DNA of 64,000 nucleotides from Nocardioides lijunqiniae (GCF_015024225.1 NZ_JACJGM010000001.1:248001-312000); one strand, 5' to 3'. Numbered from the stretch's first letter, positions 8,207 to 18,891 are shown. Notes: a model not told the origin generated them from the letters alone. A program made the numbers and translations.

Positions 8207-8896
8207 GTGACCGCACGGACGACGAGTGCCAAGACGTTGGGCGCCAGGACCTTGGGCGAAGGCGCCCGGGACATCCCCGAGGCCACCGTCGCGCGCCTGC
8301 CCGTCTACCTCCGCGCGCTCACGAGCCTGGCCGAGGCCGGCACCCGCACCTGCTCCAGCGAGGACCTCGCCGCCGCGGCCGGCGTCAACAGCGCCAAGCT
8401 CCGCAAGGACCTGTCCTACCTCGGCAGCTACGGCACCCGCGGGGTCGGCTACGACGTCGACTACCTGCGCTACCAGATCGCCCGCGAGATCGGCGTGACC
8501 CAGGACTGGCCGGTCGTCATCGTCGGCATCGGCAACCTCGGCCACGCGCTCGCCAACTACTCCGGCTTCCGCAGCCGCGGCTTCCGGGTCGTGGCGCTGC
8601 TCGACGCCGACCCCGAGCGCCACGACGAGGTCGTGGCCGGCGTCGACGTGCGTCCCTTCGACGACCTCGAGCAGATCGTGGCCGACCAGGGCGTCGCGAT
8701 CGGCGTGATCGCCACCCCCGCCCTCGCCGCGCAGGACGTCGCCGACCGCATGGTCGCGTGCGGCATCACGAGCATCCTGAACTTCGCGCCGTCGGTGCTC
8801 TCGGTGCCCGAGGGCGTCGACGTGCGCAAGGTCGACCTGTCCATCGAGCTGCAGATCCTCGCCTACCACGAGCAGCGGAAGGCCCAGACCGCATGA
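8207..8896 (+). CDS. rex: Redox-sensing transcriptional repressor Rex
   Basis: The 229-residue protein has an N-terminal winged helix (LPVYLRALTSLAEAGTRTCS, then LAAAAGVNSAKLRKDLSYLG) and a C-terminal Rossmann domain with VGIGNLGHAL at about residues 105-114. Rex senses the NADH/NAD+ ratio: NADH binding releases it from DNA, derepressing respiratory and haem genes. GTG 8207 has GGAAAG nine to fourteen bases upstream and gives the standard family length. The stop overlaps the hemA start (ATGA). A Rex operator overlaps its own promoter, so the haem operon should respond to redox state. Confidence 0.95.
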   Translation: MTARTTSAKTLGARTLGEGARDIPEATVARLPVYLRALTSLAEAGTRTCSSEDLAAAAGVNSAKLRKDLSYLGSYGTRGVGYDVDYLRYQIAREIGVTQDWPVVIVGIGNLGHALANYSGFRSRGFRVVALLDADPERHDEVVAGVDVRPFDDLEQIVADQGVAIGVIATPALAAQDVADRMVACGITSILNFAPSVLSVPEGVDVRKVDLSIELQILAYHEQRKAQTA

Positions 8897-10185
8897 GCAT
8901 CCTGGTCGTGGGCATCTCCCACAACTCCGCACCGGTCCACCTGCTCGAGCAGGTGGCGCTGGACGCCGACGGCGTCGTCAAGCTGGTCAGCGACGCGGTC
9001 GCGAGCGAGCACGTCACCGAGGCCACGGTCATCTCCACCTGCAACCGCGTGGAGATCTACACCGAGGTCGACCGCTTCCACGGCAGCGTCGAGGAGCTCT
9101 CCCGCCTGCTGGTCGAGCGCGCCGGCGAGAGCACCGAGGCGATGCTCCCGCACCTCTACGTCCACTACGACGACGGTGCGGTCTCGCACCTCTTCCAGGT
9201 CGCGGCCGGCCTCGACTCGATGGCCGTCGGCGAGGGCCAGATCCTCGGCCAGACCCGGGAGGCCCTGCGGGTCGGCCAGGAGCTCGGCACCGTCGGCTCC
9301 GCCCTCAACGTGCTGTTCCAGCAGGCCCTGCGCGTGGGCAAGCGCTCGCGCGCCGAGACCGGCATCGACCAGGTCGCCCCCTCGCTCGTCACCGCAGCCC
9401 TCGACCGCTCCAGCCGCGCCGTCGGCGACGTCGCCGGCAAGCGGGTCCTGGTCGTCGGTGCCGGCGCGATGGCCAGCCTCGCCACGGCCACGGTCGCGCG
9501 GCTCGACGCCGCCGGGGTGACGGTCGTCAACCGCACCGTGGCGCGCACCGACCGCCTGGTGGCCGAGTACGGCGTGCGCGCGGCGCCGATGAGCGACCTC
9601 GGCGTCGAGATCGCCCGGGCCGACCTCGTCATCACCTGCACCGGTGCGACCGGCGTGCTCGTCACCCGCGAGATGGTGCGGGCCGCCAACCCCGAGGGCC
9701 GCCCGCTCTCGGTCATCGACCTGGCCCTGCCCCACGACGTGGATCCCGCGGTGGCCGACCTGCCGGGGGTCACCCTCGTCGACCTGGCCGAGCTGGCCGC
9801 GGTCCTGCACGAGTCCGACGCCGGCCGCGAGGTCGTCGACGTACGCCGGATCGTCACGCAGGAGGTCGCCGCCTTCCTGGCCGCGCGGCGCCAGGCCAGC
9901 GTGACCCCCACCGTCGTGGCGCTGCGCTCGATGGCGACCTCGGTGGTCGACGCCGAGATGAGCCGCCTCGTGGGCCGACTCCCCGACCTCGACGACGCGT
10001 CGCGGCTGGAGATCCTGCACACCGTGCGCCGCGTCGCCGACAAGCTGCTCCACGAGCCGACCGTGCGCGTCAAGGAGCTGGCCAACGAGCAGGGCGCCGT
10101 CTCCTACGCCGCCGCGCTGGCCGAGCTCTTCGCGCTCGACCCCGAGGCCGTCGAGGCCGTCACCCGGCCGGAGGGGCTCGCATGA
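8893..10185 (+). CDS. hemA: Glutamyl-tRNA reductase
   Basis: The 430-residue enzyme reduces glutamyl-tRNA(Glu) to glutamate-1-semialdehyde using NADPH, the first committed step of tetrapyrrole synthesis by the C5 route. The catalytic cysteine is C50 in STCNRVEIY, and the SMAVGEGQILGQ segment is also conserved. The NADPH domain has VLVVGAGAMASL. The protein ends with the helical dimerisation domain. It is translationally coupled to rex upstream and hemC downstream by ATGA overlaps. Expression should follow Rex control at the operon promoter. Confidence 0.96.
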   Translation: MSILVVGISHNSAPVHLLEQVALDADGVVKLVSDAVASEHVTEATVISTCNRVEIYTEVDRFHGSVEELSRLLVERAGESTEAMLPHLYVHYDDGAVSHLFQVAAGLDSMAVGEGQILGQTREALRVGQELGTVGSALNVLFQQALRVGKRSRAETGIDQVAPSLVTAALDRSSRAVGDVAGKRVLVVGAGAMASLATATVARLDAAGVTVVNRTVARTDRLVAEYGVRAAPMSDLGVEIARADLVITCTGATGVLVTREMVRAANPEGRPLSVIDLALPHDVDPAVADLPGVTLVDLAELAAVLHESDAGREVVDVRRIVTQEVAAFLAARRQASVTPTVVALRSMATSVVDAEMSRLVGRLPDLDDASRLEILHTVRRVADKLLHEPTVRVKELANEQGAVSYAAALAELFALDPEAVEAVTRPEGLA

Positions 10186-11138
10186 GCGCGCCCCTGAGGA
10201 TCGGCACCCGTGCGTCCCTGCTGGCCACCACCCAGGCCGGTCACGTCGCCGAGATGATCCGCGGCCGACTGGGCCTCGAGGTGGAGCTGGTCGAGATCAG
10301 CACCGTGGGCGACCGCACCCAGGCCGCCGGCGTCCCGCTGGAGACCATGGGCGGCACCGGCGTCTTCGTCAGCGCCCTGCGCGACGCCCTGCTGGACGGC
10401 CGCGTCGACGTGGCGGTCCACTCCCTCAAGGACATCCCCACCTATCCCGCCGTCGGCATCGCCCTGGCGGCGGTGCCCGTGCGCGAGGACCCGCGCGACG
10501 TCGTGGTCGCCCGTGACGGGCTGACCCTCGGCGAGCTGCCGGTCGGCAGCCGCGTCGGCACGGGCTCCCCGCGACGCGTCGCCCAGCTGCACGCGCTCGG
10601 CCTCGGTTTGGACGTGGTCGGCGTTCGTGGCAACGTCGACTCCAGGATCGGCAAGGTCCGCTCGGGTGAGTACGACGCCGTCGTGCTGGCCCGCGCGGGA
10701 CTCGCCAGGATCGGCCGTCTCGACGAGGCCACCGAGGTGCTCGACCCGTTGCAGATGCTCCCCGCCCCCGGGCAGGGTGCGCTCGCGATCGAGTGCCGGT
10801 CCGAGGGCGACCTGGCGGGTGTGCTCGCAGCGCTGCAGGACCCGGCGACGCGCGCGGCCGTCGACGCCGAGCGCGCGGTCCTGGCCACGCTCGAGGGCGG
10901 TTGCTCGGCGCCGATCGGGGCGCTGGCAGAGGTCGCCGAGGGCGAGGACGGGGACGAGATCTGGGTGCGAGCGATCGCACTCTCACTGGACGGGGGCCTG
11001 TCGGTTCGGATGTCCGCATCCGGCGCCCCCGCTGACGCGACCAGCGTCGGCACCCGTCTGGCGGGCGAGATGCTCGCCGACGGAGCAGGTCAACTGAATC
11101 AACCGGCAGAACCATCAGCAGAGGTGCAGAACGCATGA
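10182..11138 (+). CDS. hemC: Hydroxymethylbilane synthase (porphobilinogen deaminase)
   Basis: This 318-residue enzyme polymerises four porphobilinogen units into hydroxymethylbilane. The dipyrromethane cofactor is attached to C241 in LEGGCSAPIGA. Other family motifs are RIGTRASLLATTQA at the N-terminus, HSLKDIPT, GTGSPRR and the GNVDSRIGK segment. The length is normal for the family. The start overlaps hemA (ATGA) and the stop overlaps the hemD fusion gene, so hemA-hemC-hemD are one translationally coupled unit in the cytoplasm. Confidence 0.96.
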   Translation: MSAPLRIGTRASLLATTQAGHVAEMIRGRLGLEVELVEISTVGDRTQAAGVPLETMGGTGVFVSALRDALLDGRVDVAVHSLKDIPTYPAVGIALAAVPVREDPRDVVVARDGLTLGELPVGSRVGTGSPRRVAQLHALGLGLDVVGVRGNVDSRIGKVRSGEYDAVVLARAGLARIGRLDEATEVLDPLQMLPAPGQGALAIECRSEGDLAGVLAALQDPATRAAVDAERAVLATLEGGCSAPIGALAEVAEGEDGDEIWVRAIALSLDGGLSVRMSASGAPADATSVGTRLAGEMLADGAGQLNQPAEPSAEVQNA

Positions 11139-12847
11139 CGCGAGGCAAGACCACTGGTACGACCCAGGGCACCACCCAGGGTTCCAAGCCGGCCGCCAAC
11201 CGCGGCTGGGTGTCGTTCGTCGGCAGCGGCCCGGGCGACCCGGACCTGCTGACGGTGCGCGCCGTCGACCTGATCAAGCAGGCCGAGGTGATCGTCACGG
11301 AGTCTCCCGAGCACGCCCCGCTGGTCCGCACCCTGCTCGGGCTGCCCGAGCCGGTCGAGGACGAGACGGGTGAGGCGGGCGAGACCGGCCCGGCTCCCGT
11401 CGTCGGTCCCGAGCTGGTCGACGGTGGCTTCGGTGAGGACGGCCAGCCGCTCACCCACGCCGCCCGCGCCAAGGTCGTCGTGCGCTACGCCAAGAAGGGC
11501 TTCCGCGTCGTCCGTCTCCTCGCCGGCGACCCGTTCCTCTACGCCTCCGGTCCCGAGGAGGCGCAGGCGGTCGCGAAGGCGGGCTTCGGCTTCGAGGTCG
11601 TCCCCGGCGTCTCGTCCGTCGGCGCGGTCCCGGCCTACGCCGGCATCCCGCTGACCACCAAGGACCACCGCGAGATCTCGGTCATCACCTGCGGCGACAA
11701 GATCGACTGGTCGGCCCACGCCGGCGACCGCACCCTGGTGCTGCTCTCGGCCGTCGGCCAGATCGGCGACATCGCCAAGGCCCTCATGCTCGCCGGCCGC
11801 TCGCCGCAGACCCCGGTCGCCATGACCCGGGTCGGCACGACCACCGGCCAGGAGACCGTCACCTCGACGCTCGAGCACATCGCCGCCGACGCCCGCGCCG
11901 CGCGGATGACCCCGCCGGCCATCACCGTCGTCGGCAAGGTCGTCGACCTGCGCGAGACGCTGTCGTGGTTCGAGAGCAAGCCGCTCTTCGGCTGGCGCGT
12001 GCTGGTGCCCCGCACCAAGGAGCAGGCCGGCACGCTGTCGTCCCGCGTCCGTGGCTACGGCGCCGTGCCCGAGGAGGTCCCGACCATCTCGGTGGAGCCT
12101 CCGCGCAACCCGCTCCAGATGGACAAGGCCGTGCGCGGCCTGGTCGAGGGCCGCTACGAGTGGATCGCCTTCACCTCCGTCAACGCCGTCAAGGCGGTGC
12201 GCGAGAAGTTCGAGGAGTACGGCCTCGACGCGCGTGCCTTCTCCGGCCTCAAGATTGCCGCCGTCGGCGACAAGACCGCCCAGGCCATCGCCGCCTGGGG
12301 CCTGCGCGCCGACCTGCTGCCCTCGGGCGAGCAGTCGGCGGCCGGCCTGCTCGCCGACTGGCCCGAGTACGACGACGTGCTGGACCCCATCAACCGGGTG
12401 TTCCTGCCGCGCGCCGACATCGCGACCGAGAACCTCGTCGCCGGCCTGGTCGACCTCGGCTGGGAGTGCGACGACGTCACCGCCTACCGCACCGTGCGCG
12501 CCACCCCGCCGCCGGCGCCGACGCGCGACGCGATCAAGACCGGCAAGTTCGACGCGGTCGTCTTCACGTCGTCCTCGACCGTGCGCAACCTGGTCGGCAT
12601 CGCGGGCAAGCCCCACCCGTCGACGGTGATCGCCGTCATCGGACCCGCGACCGCCAAGACCGCCGAGGAGCACGGCCTGCGGGTCGACGTCATGTCGCCC
12701 AAGCCGGACGTCGAGGCCCTCGTCGACGCGCTCGCCGACTTCGGCGCCGCCCGGCGGCTCGCGATGATCGAGGCCGGCGACCCCGTCACCAAGCCGTCCT
12801 CGCGCAAGCCTTCGGGTCGCCGGAGTAAGGCTTCCTCGCGGGTGTGA
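11135..12847 (+). CDS. hemD: Uroporphyrinogen-III C-methyltransferase/uroporphyrinogen-III synthase fusion
   Basis: The 570-residue protein joins two domains. Residues about 25-275 resemble a SUMT (CobA/CysG-type) methyltransferase with [12 protein letters not shown] and GDPFLYASG. Residues about 285-550 are the HemD domain that cyclises hydroxymethylbilane with D-ring inversion ([12 protein letters not shown], then [10 protein letters not shown] and [11 protein letters not shown]). The SUMT motif GDPFLFGRG-type loop is altered to GDPFLYASG, and an acidic Glu/Gly-rich insertion follows residue 70, so methyltransferase activity is less certain than the synthase. The fusion is standard in actinobacteria. 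The tail is rich in Ser/Lys/Arg. Confidence 0.93.
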   Translation: MTRGKTTGTTQGTTQGSKPAANRGWVSFVGSGPGDPDLLTVRAVDLIKQAEVIVTESPEHAPLVRTLLGLPEPVEDETGEAGETGPAPVVGPELVDGGFGEDGQPLTHAARAKVVVRYAKKGFRVVRLLAGDPFLYASGPEEAQAVAKAGFGFEVVPGVSSVGAVPAYAGIPLTTKDHREISVITCGDKIDWSAHAGDRTLVLLSAVGQIGDIAKALMLAGRSPQTPVAMTRVGTTTGQETVTSTLEHIAADARAARMTPPAITVVGKVVDLRETLSWFESKPLFGWRVLVPRTKEQAGTLSSRVRGYGAVPEEVPTISVEPPRNPLQMDKAVRGLVEGRYEWIAFTSVNAVKAVREKFEEYGLDARAFSGLKIAAVGDKTAQAIAAWGLRADLLPSGEQSAAGLLADWPEYDDVLDPINRVFLPRADIATENLVAGLVDLGWECDDVTAYRTVRATPPPAPTRDAIKTGKFDAVVFTSSSTVRNLVGIAGKPHPSTVIAVIGPATAKTAEEHGLRVDVMSPKPDVEALVDALADFGAARRLAMIEAGDPVTKPSSRKPSGRRSKASSRV

Positions 12848-12974
12848 CACCGCGAAGCGGGGGCGCACCCGAGACGAGGAAGGTCGAGCGGGCGCGCTGG
12901 TGAGGAACGAACCAGCGTCCGCCCTGTCGAGACCCGGTGAGACGGACGCAGACGGCAGGGACAGAGGGAGACCG

Positions 12975-13973
12975 ATGACCGAGCACGAACGCAGGCAGGT
13001 CCAGCCCCCGGTCGTTCGACCGCGCCGGCTGCGCAGGACGCCCGCGCTGCGCCGGATGGTGGCCGAGACCGAGGTGCGGCCGCGCCAGCTGGTGCTGCCG
13101 ATGTTCGTGCGCGAGGGCATCGACGAGCCGCAGCCGATCTCCTCGATGCCGGGCGTCGTCCAGCACACGCGCTCGACGCTGAAGGCCGCGGCCGCCGAGG
13201 CGGCCGAGCTCGGCATCGGCGGGGTGATGCTCTTCGGGGTGCCCCTGCACCAGGACGCCACGGGCTCCGGAGCGCTCGACCCCGACGGCATCCTCAACCT
13301 CGCCATCGCCGACGTCGTCTCCGAGGTCGGCGACGCGGTCACGGTCATGAGCGACCTGTGCCTCGACGAGTTCACCGACCACGGCCACTGCGGGCTGCTC
13401 ACCGCCGACGGGCGCGTCGACAACGACGCCACGCTGGCGGCGTACGCCGAGATGGGGCTGGCCCACGCCGCCGCCGGCGTCCACATGGTCGGCCCCAGCG
13501 GCATGATGGACGGCCAGGTCGGCGTCATCCGCGACGCGCTCGACGGCGAGGGTCACCAGGACGTGGCGATCCTGGCCTACTCCGCCAAGTACGCCTCCGC
13601 CTTCTACGGCCCGTTCCGCGAGGCCGTCGGCTCCTCGCTGCAGGGCGACCGCCGTACCTACCAGCAGGACTCCGCCAACGCCGTCGAGGGTGTGCGCGAG
13701 GTGCTGCTCGACATCGAGCAGGGCGCCGACATCGTCATGGTGAAGCCGGCGCTGGCCTACCTCGACGTCATCCGGCGCGTGCGGGACGCGGTCGACGTGC
13801 CGGTGGCCGCCTACAACATCTCCGGCGAGTACTCCATGGTCGAGGCCGCCGCGGCCCACGGCTGGATCGACCGCGAGGCCGCGATCTTGGAGACGCTGGG
13901 GTCGATCCACCGCGCCGGCGCCGACGTGATCCTGACCTACTGGGCCGCCGAGGCCGCGCGGCTCCTGCGCTAG
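12975..13973 (+). CDS. hemB: Delta-aminolevulinic acid dehydratase (porphobilinogen synthase)
   Basis: The 332-residue enzyme condenses two 5-aminolevulinate molecules to porphobilinogen. The Schiff-base lysines are K257 in [10 protein letters not shown] and the accessory K205 in [11 protein letters not shown]. The metal loop reads [14 protein letters not shown], so two of the three zinc cysteines of the classical type are present and the middle one is aspartate, as in other actinobacteria. ATG 12975 follows GAGGGAG by four bases. The gene is 127 bases after hemD and may have its own promoter. Its stop shares a CTAG palindrome with the convergent cyclo-ligase gene. Confidence 0.95.
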   Translation: MTEHERRQVQPPVVRPRRLRRTPALRRMVAETEVRPRQLVLPMFVREGIDEPQPISSMPGVVQHTRSTLKAAAAEAAELGIGGVMLFGVPLHQDATGSGALDPDGILNLAIADVVSEVGDAVTVMSDLCLDEFTDHGHCGLLTADGRVDNDATLAAYAEMGLAHAAAGVHMVGPSGMMDGQVGVIRDALDGEGHQDVAILAYSAKYASAFYGPFREAVGSSLQGDRRTYQQDSANAVEGVREVLLDIEQGADIVMVKPALAYLDVIRRVRDAVDVPVAAYNISGEYSMVEAAAAHGWIDREAAILETLGSIHRAGADVILTYWAAEAARLLR

Positions 13974-14575
13974 AAGCGCACGAGCCCCGAGGGCGTGACC
14001 GCCGCCGCGACCGCCCGGTCGTGCGGCTCTGCCGGGACGTCGCGGCCGACCTCGTCGTCGTGGAGCAGCACGCAGGTGAACGTGCCGACGGGCACGCGCG
14101 CGAGCGCGCGGTCGTAGGAGCCGCCGCCGCGACCCAGCCGCATCCCGGCGTGCGAGGCCGCGAGCCCGGGCACGAGGACGACGTCGGCCGTCGCGACGGC
14201 ATCGACCCCCAGCCGGGGGCCGGTGGGCTCGAGCAGCCCGTAGCGCGCCGGCCGCAGGTCCCGGTCGCCGGTGTGGACGGCCCAGTCGAGGTCGCCGTCA
14301 GGCAGCAGCACCGGGAGCAGCACGCGCTTGCCCGCCTCGCTCAGCGCGGTCAGCAGTGGGCCCGTGCCGGGCTCCGTCCCGATGCCGACGTACGCCGCCA
14401 CGGAGGCCGCGCGGCGCACGTCCTCGACGGCCAGCAGCCGGTCCGCGATCCGTCGCGCCGTGTCGCCGATCTCGACGAGGGAGAGCCGGCCGCGCGCGGT
14501 GGTGAGCTGGTCGCGCAGGGCCACCTTGGCGAGCGTCGTCCCCAGGGGTTCCGGGCTCGGTTGTGGGGTTGGCAC
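13970..14575 (-). CDS. 5-formyltetrahydrofolate cyclo-ligase
   Basis: This 201-residue enzyme converts 5-formyl-THF to 5,10-methenyl-THF with ATP in one-carbon metabolism. The signature [15 protein letters not shown] near residues 143-157 contains the ATP-binding glycine loop, and [11 protein letters not shown] precedes it. The GTG start at 14575 gives normal family length. It is convergent with hemB, overlapping by four bases so that both stop codons lie in CTAG. It is divergent from the UGPase gene, with only 23 bases between the two starts. Confidence 0.88.
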   Translation of the reverse strand: MPTPQPSPEPLGTTLAKVALRDQLTTARGRLSLVEIGDTARRIADRLLAVEDVRRAASVAAYVGIGTEPGTGPLLTALSEAGKRVLLPVLLPDGDLDWAVHTGDRDLRPARYGLLEPTGPRLGVDAVATADVVLVPGLAASHAGMRLGRGGGSYDRALARVPVGTFTCVLLHDDEVGRDVPAEPHDRAVAAAVTPSGLVRF

Positions 14576-14585
14576 GGGGCCAGCC

Positions 14586-14591
14586 TACGAT
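14586..14591 (+). promoter_or_regulatory. -10 element for the UGPase gene
   Basis: TACGAT ends seven bases before ATG 14599. TTGTGG at 14561-14566 is a possible -35 with a 19-bp spacer. The transcript would be leaderless. Confidence 0.45.
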
Positions 14592-14598
14592 CGGTGGT

Positions 14599-15987
14599 AT
14601 GGGTAGCTCTGGCTTGAACAAGGCGCGGGCCAAGATGGTCGAGGCCGGCGTCGACGAGGTGGCGATCGAGACCTTCGCCCACTACTTCCGGCTCCTCGAG
14701 CACGGCGAGACCGGCATGATCCCGGAGTCGTCGATCGACCCCGTCGACATGCCCTCGCTGGGCGACGTGGACGTCGACGACGAGCTCGCCGCGCAGGCCG
14801 TGCGCGACACCGCCGTCATCAAGCTCAACGGCGGGCTGGGCACGTCCATGGGCATGGACCGCGCCAAGTCCCTGCTGTGCGTGCGCCGCGGCCTGTCGTT
14901 CCTCGACATCATCGCCCGGCAGGTGCTGCACCTGCGCGAGCAGCACGACGCCCGGCTGCCGCTGATCTTCATGAACTCGTTCCGCACCTCGGCCGACACC
15001 ATGGCCGCGCTGGGGCGCTACGAGGACCTGCCGGTCGAGGGCCTGCCGCTGGAGTTCCTGCAGAACAAGGAGCCCAAGCTGCTGGAGAAGGACCTCTTGC
15101 CGGTGTCCTACCCCAAGGACCCCGATCTGGAGTGGTGTCCGCCCGGGCACGGCGACGTCTACACCGCGCTGCGCGGCACCGGCCTGCTCGACCAGCTCCT
15201 GGCGGAGGGCTTCAAGTACGTCTTCATCTCCAACTCCGACAACCTCGGCGCCGTGCCCGACACGCGGGTGGCCGGATGGTTCGCCGGCAGCGGGGCGCCG
15301 TTCGCGATCGAGGCCGTGCGACGCACCCCCTCGGACCGCAAGGGCGGGCACTTCGCGCGCCGCAAGCAGGACGGCCGCCTGGTGCTGCGCGAGACCGCGC
15401 AGACCCCCGCCGGTGACGCGGAGGCGCTCGCCGACCTGGACCGGCACCGGTTCTGCTCGACCAACAACCTGTGGGTCGACCTCGCCGCGCTCAAGCAGGC
15501 CCTCGACGTCCGGCAGGGCATCCTCGGCCTGCCGCTGATCCGCAACGTCAAGAACGTCGACCCGGGCGACCCCTCGACCCCGAAGGTGATCCAGGTGGAG
15601 ACGGCGATGGGCGCCGCGATCGAGGTGTTCGAGGGCTCGCAGCTCATCGAGGTGGGCCGCGACCGGTTCGTGCCCGTCAAGACGACCAACGACCTGCTGG
15701 TCCTGCGCTCCGACGTCTACGACATCCGGTCGGACTTCGTGCTGGACCAGGTCGCCGACGAGCTGCCCTTCGTCGACCTGGACGGCTCCTTCTACAAGCT
15801 GGTGCGCGAGTTCGACAAGCGCTTCCCCGAGGGCGCGCCCTCCATGCGCAAGGCGTCCTCGCTCAAGGTCGAGGGCGACTGGACCTTCGGCCGCGGCGTC
15901 CAGGTCGTGGGCGACGTGGAGCTGGAGGCCACCAAGGCCGAGCGCGTCGCCCCCGACACGGTCCTGAGCGGCCCGGCGGATGCCTGA
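14599..15987 (+). CDS. UTP-glucose-1-phosphate uridylyltransferase, eukaryotic-like UGP type
   Basis: The 462-residue enzyme forms UDP-glucose from UTP and glucose-1-phosphate. It is of the long UDPGP type, not the short bacterial GalU type. The nucleotide loop is KLNGGLGTSMGMDRAKS (residues about 75-91), the substrate segment is EFLQNKEPK, and NSDNLGAVPD binds the metal and the uridine phosphate. A left-handed beta-helix-like C-terminus ends the protein. The product feeds glycan and trehalose synthesis. Its stop overlaps the moeA/glp start by eight bases. The UGPase-moeA-rimJ-sepX grouping is conserved in actinobacteria and linked to cell division. Confidence 0.92.
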   Translation: MGSSGLNKARAKMVEAGVDEVAIETFAHYFRLLEHGETGMIPESSIDPVDMPSLGDVDVDDELAAQAVRDTAVIKLNGGLGTSMGMDRAKSLLCVRRGLSFLDIIARQVLHLREQHDARLPLIFMNSFRTSADTMAALGRYEDLPVEGLPLEFLQNKEPKLLEKDLLPVSYPKDPDLEWCPPGHGDVYTALRGTGLLDQLLAEGFKYVFISNSDNLGAVPDTRVAGWFAGSGAPFAIEAVRRTPSDRKGGHFARRKQDGRLVLRETAQTPAGDAEALADLDRHRFCSTNNLWVDLAALKQALDVRQGILGLPLIRNVKNVDPGDPSTPKVIQVETAMGAAIEVFEGSQLIEVGRDRFVPVKTTNDLLVLRSDVYDIRSDFVLDQVADELPFVDLDGSFYKLVREFDKRFPEGAPSMRKASSLKVEGDWTFGRGVQVVGDVELEATKAERVAPDTVLSGPADA

Positions 15988-17216
15988 CGGACTCGTCTCC
16001 GTCGACGACTTCCTCGCGCGGGTCCTCGCCGACCTCCGACCCGCCGAGCCGGTCGCCGTACCGCTGCTCGACGCCCTCGGGCTGGTGTGCGCCGAGGACG
16101 TCCGCGCCCCGCTGTCACTGCCGCGCTTCGACAACTCCGCGATGGACGGCTACGCCGTGCGTCTCGACGACGTCCGCGCGGCCTCCGGCGACGACCCGGT
16201 TGTGCTGCCCGTCGTCGGCCAGATCGGTGCCGGGCAGGCCGGCCCCAGCAGCATCGCCCCGGGCCAGGTCGCGAAGATCATGACCGGGGCGCCGGTGCCC
16301 GACGGCGCCGACGCCGTCGTGCCCTACGAGTGGACCGACCGCGGCACCGACTCGGTGCGCATCTCCCAGGCGCCGTCGGAGCGCCAGCACATCCGCCCCG
16401 CCGGCGGCGACGTCACCGAGGGCGACCACCTGATCTCGGCCGGCACCCGCCTCGGCCCCCGTCACCTCGGGCTGCTGGCCTCGATCGGACGCGCGGAGGT
16501 CTCGGTGCACCCGCGGCCCCGGGTGCTGATCCTCTCCACGGGCTCCGAGCTGCGCGACCCCGGGGAGCCGCTCGGCGCCGACTCGATCTACGACGGCAAC
16601 TCCTACCTCCTGGCCGCCTCCGCCCGCCGCTTCGGGGCGACCGACGTCCGCATCGGCATCGTGCCCGACGACGAGGACGCGTTCCTCGCGCTGCTCCACG
16701 ACCGCCTCGACGAGGCCGACGTCGTGGTGACCAGCGGCGGGGTCTCCCAGGGCGACTTCGACATCGTCAAGGCCGCCCTGCGCACGCTCGGCACGGTGTG
16801 GTTCGGCGGGGTCGCGATGCAGCCGGGCAAGCCGCAGGGCTTCGGGGTCGTCGGCGAGCGGCGGGTGCCGATCTTCACGCTGCCGGGCAACCCGGTGTCG
16901 TCCTACATCTCCTTCGAGCTGTTCGTCCGCCCGGCGCTGCGCACGCTGATGGGCCTCTCGCCGGCGGTCGAGCCCACGACCACGGCGACGCTCGACGGCT
17001 CGGTGTCGTCGCTCTCCGGCAAGCGGCAGTTCCTGCGCGGGCGGTTCGCCCGCGACGCCGACGGCCCGACCGTGACCGTGCGCCCGATCGGCGGCACGGG
17101 CTCGCACCTCGTGGGCGACCTGGCGGCCTCCAACGCGCTGATCGTCGTGCCCGAGGAGCTCACCTCGCTCGAGCCGGGCGCCCAGGTGCAGGTCGTCCTG
17201 CTGGATCGAGGCACCC

Positions 17217-17224
<8 letters not shown>
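15980..17224 (+). CDS. moeA: Molybdopterin molybdenumtransferase MoeA / gephyrin-like Glp
   Basis: The 414-residue protein has the full MoeA fold: domain III residues DNSAMDGYAVR, the catalytic segment TSGGVSQGDFD, PGKPQGFG and TLPGNPVSSY. MoeA inserts molybdate into adenylated molybdopterin. In Corynebacterium the homologue in this same neighbourhood (next to the glpR membrane gene) is Glp, a gephyrin-like protein that binds FtsZ and links it to its membrane receptor. Here moaC and mog are also adjacent, so a real cofactor role is likely and a divisome role possible. Start and stop both overlap neighbouring genes by eight bases. Confidence 0.92.
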
Positions 17225-17689
<465 letters not shown>

Positions 17690-17693
<4 letters not shown>

Positions 17694-18169
17694 GCGCGCT
17701 CGCCGGGGCCGTCGTCGTGGCGTCCAACCGCGCCGCCGCCGGCGTCTACGAGGACGCCACCGGTCCGCTGATCGTGGCGTTCCTGGAGGAGCTCGGCTTC
17801 GCCGTCGGCCCGCCCGCCGTGGTGCCCGACGGCGACCCGGTGGGCGCGGCGATCTCGGCCGCGGTCGGCGCCGGCGCGCGCGTCGTGCTCACCACCGGTG
17901 GCACCGGCCTCACGCCAACGGACCGCACCCCCGAGGCCACCCGGGCGCTGCTCGACCGCGAGGTGCCCGGCATCGCCGAGGCGATCCGGTCCGCCGGCGT
18001 GGCCGCGGGCGTGCCGACCGCCGTACTGTCGCGCGGGCTTGCGGGGGTCGTCGGCGCGACGCTCGTGGTCAACCTGCCGGGCTCGCGCGGCGGCGTGAAG
18101 GACGGGCTCGAGGTGCTGCGGCCGATCCTGGTCCACGCGGTCGAGCAGGTCGTGGGCAGTGACCACTAG
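17690..18169 (+). CDS. mog: Molybdenum cofactor biosynthesis protein Mog/MoaB
   Basis: The 159-residue protein is a MogA/MoaB-type molybdopterin adenylyltransferase that activates molybdopterin with ATP before MoeA acts. The diagnostic motif is TTGGTGLTPTDRTPEAT (residues about 68-84), followed by a PGIAEAIR helix and the NLPGSRGGVKD loop. ATG 17690 overlaps the moaC stop. The pair with MoeA immediately upstream makes a functional unit for the last two steps of cofactor assembly. The stop overlaps the acetyltransferase start by 11 bases. Confidence 0.92.
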
Positions 18170-18824
18170 CCGTCCCGGGGCGTGGCCGGCGCGACTGACC
18201 TCGGGCACCGACCCCGTCGTGACCCTGCGCCCGCTGGCCGCCTCCGACGTCGAGGCGTGGCGCCTGGCCCGGCAGCGCAACGCCGCGTGGCTGGCGCCGT
18301 GGGACGCGACGGCCCCGGCCGGCTCGAGCGCACGCGTCTCGTCGTTCCGCGCGCTGGTGCGGCGGCTGCGGCGCCAGGCCCGCCAGGGCGTGACGTACCC
18401 CTTCGCGGTGGAGGTCGACGGCCACTTCGCCGGCCAGGTGACGATCAACAACATCGTGCGCGGCTCCGCGCAGTTCGCCTCCGTCGGCTACTGGCTCGAC
18501 CAGCGGTTCGCCGGCCGCGGCGTGATGCCGCGCGCCGTCGCGATGGCGATGGACCACTGCTTCACCGCCGCCGGCCTGCACCGCCTCGAGGTCGCCATCC
18601 GGCCGGAGAACTCCAACTCCCTGCGGGTCGTCGAGAAGCTGGGCCTCGCCGAGGTGGGCTTCGCCCCGCGCTTCCTGCACATCGACGGCGCGTGGCGCGA
18701 CCACCGGATCTACGCCGTCACGGTCGAGGAGTGCCCCGAGGGGATGCTGGCACGGCTCGAGGGCCGCGGGTCGGCCGGACCTGCGGGTGACGGGCTGGGA
18801 GGAGTTTCACCGGGTACCCGGTGA
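18159..18824 (+). CDS. GNAT-family N-acetyltransferase, RimJ-like
   Basis: The 221-residue protein has a GNAT fold: VTLRPLAASDVEAW at the N-terminus, the V/I-G-Y strand SVGYWLDQRFAGRGVMPRA with the acetyl-CoA loop, and the C-terminal RPENSNSLRVVEKLGLAE. RimJ-type enzymes acetylate N-termini of proteins such as ribosomal protein S5. A rimJ-like gene is a constant member of the moeA/glp-sepX neighbourhood. The last eight codons lie inside a palindromic intergenic repeat (18802-18829) and the stop codon is at 18822-18824, so the C-terminus was probably altered by that repeat. GTG 18159 is the start. Confidence 0.88.
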   Translation: MTTSRPGAWPARLTSGTDPVVTLRPLAASDVEAWRLARQRNAAWLAPWDATAPAGSSARVSSFRALVRRLRRQARQGVTYPFAVEVDGHFAGQVTINNIVRGSAQFASVGYWLDQRFAGRGVMPRAVAMAMDHCFTAAGLHRLEVAIRPENSNSLRVVEKLGLAEVGFAPRFLHIDGAWRDHRIYAVTVEECPEGMLARLEGRGSAGPAGDGLGGVSPGTR

Positions 18825-18829
18825 ATCTC
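18802..18829. repeat. Near-perfect 28-bp palindrome, copy 1
   Basis: GAGTTTCACCGGGT at 18802-18815 is mirrored by ACCCGGTGAATCTC at 18816-18829 with one mismatched pair. It contains the stop codon of the acetyltransferase gene. Copy 2 starts 62 bases further on in the same orientation. Confidence 0.92.
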
Positions 18830-18863
18830 ACGCTTCCGGTACGAAACTTCGTCAGGGAAGCAG

Positions 18864-18891
18864 GAGTTTCACCGGGTACCCGGTGAAACTC
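18864..18891. repeat. Perfect 28-bp palindrome, copy 2
   Basis: GAGTTTCACCGGGT at 18864-18877 is exactly mirrored by ACCCGGTGAAACTC at 18878-18891. Between the two copies, GCTTCC (from 18832) and GGAAGC (ending 18861) form a third inverted repeat, so the whole of 18801-18893 reads as three consecutive hairpins. It may be a repetitive intergenic element, a terminator, or a dyad operator. Confidence 0.92.

Noticed and set aside
12848..12974. Possible riboswitch between hemD and hemB
   Set aside because: No cobalamin or other known aptamer core was recognised. Only a small GC hairpin near 12849-12861 is visible.
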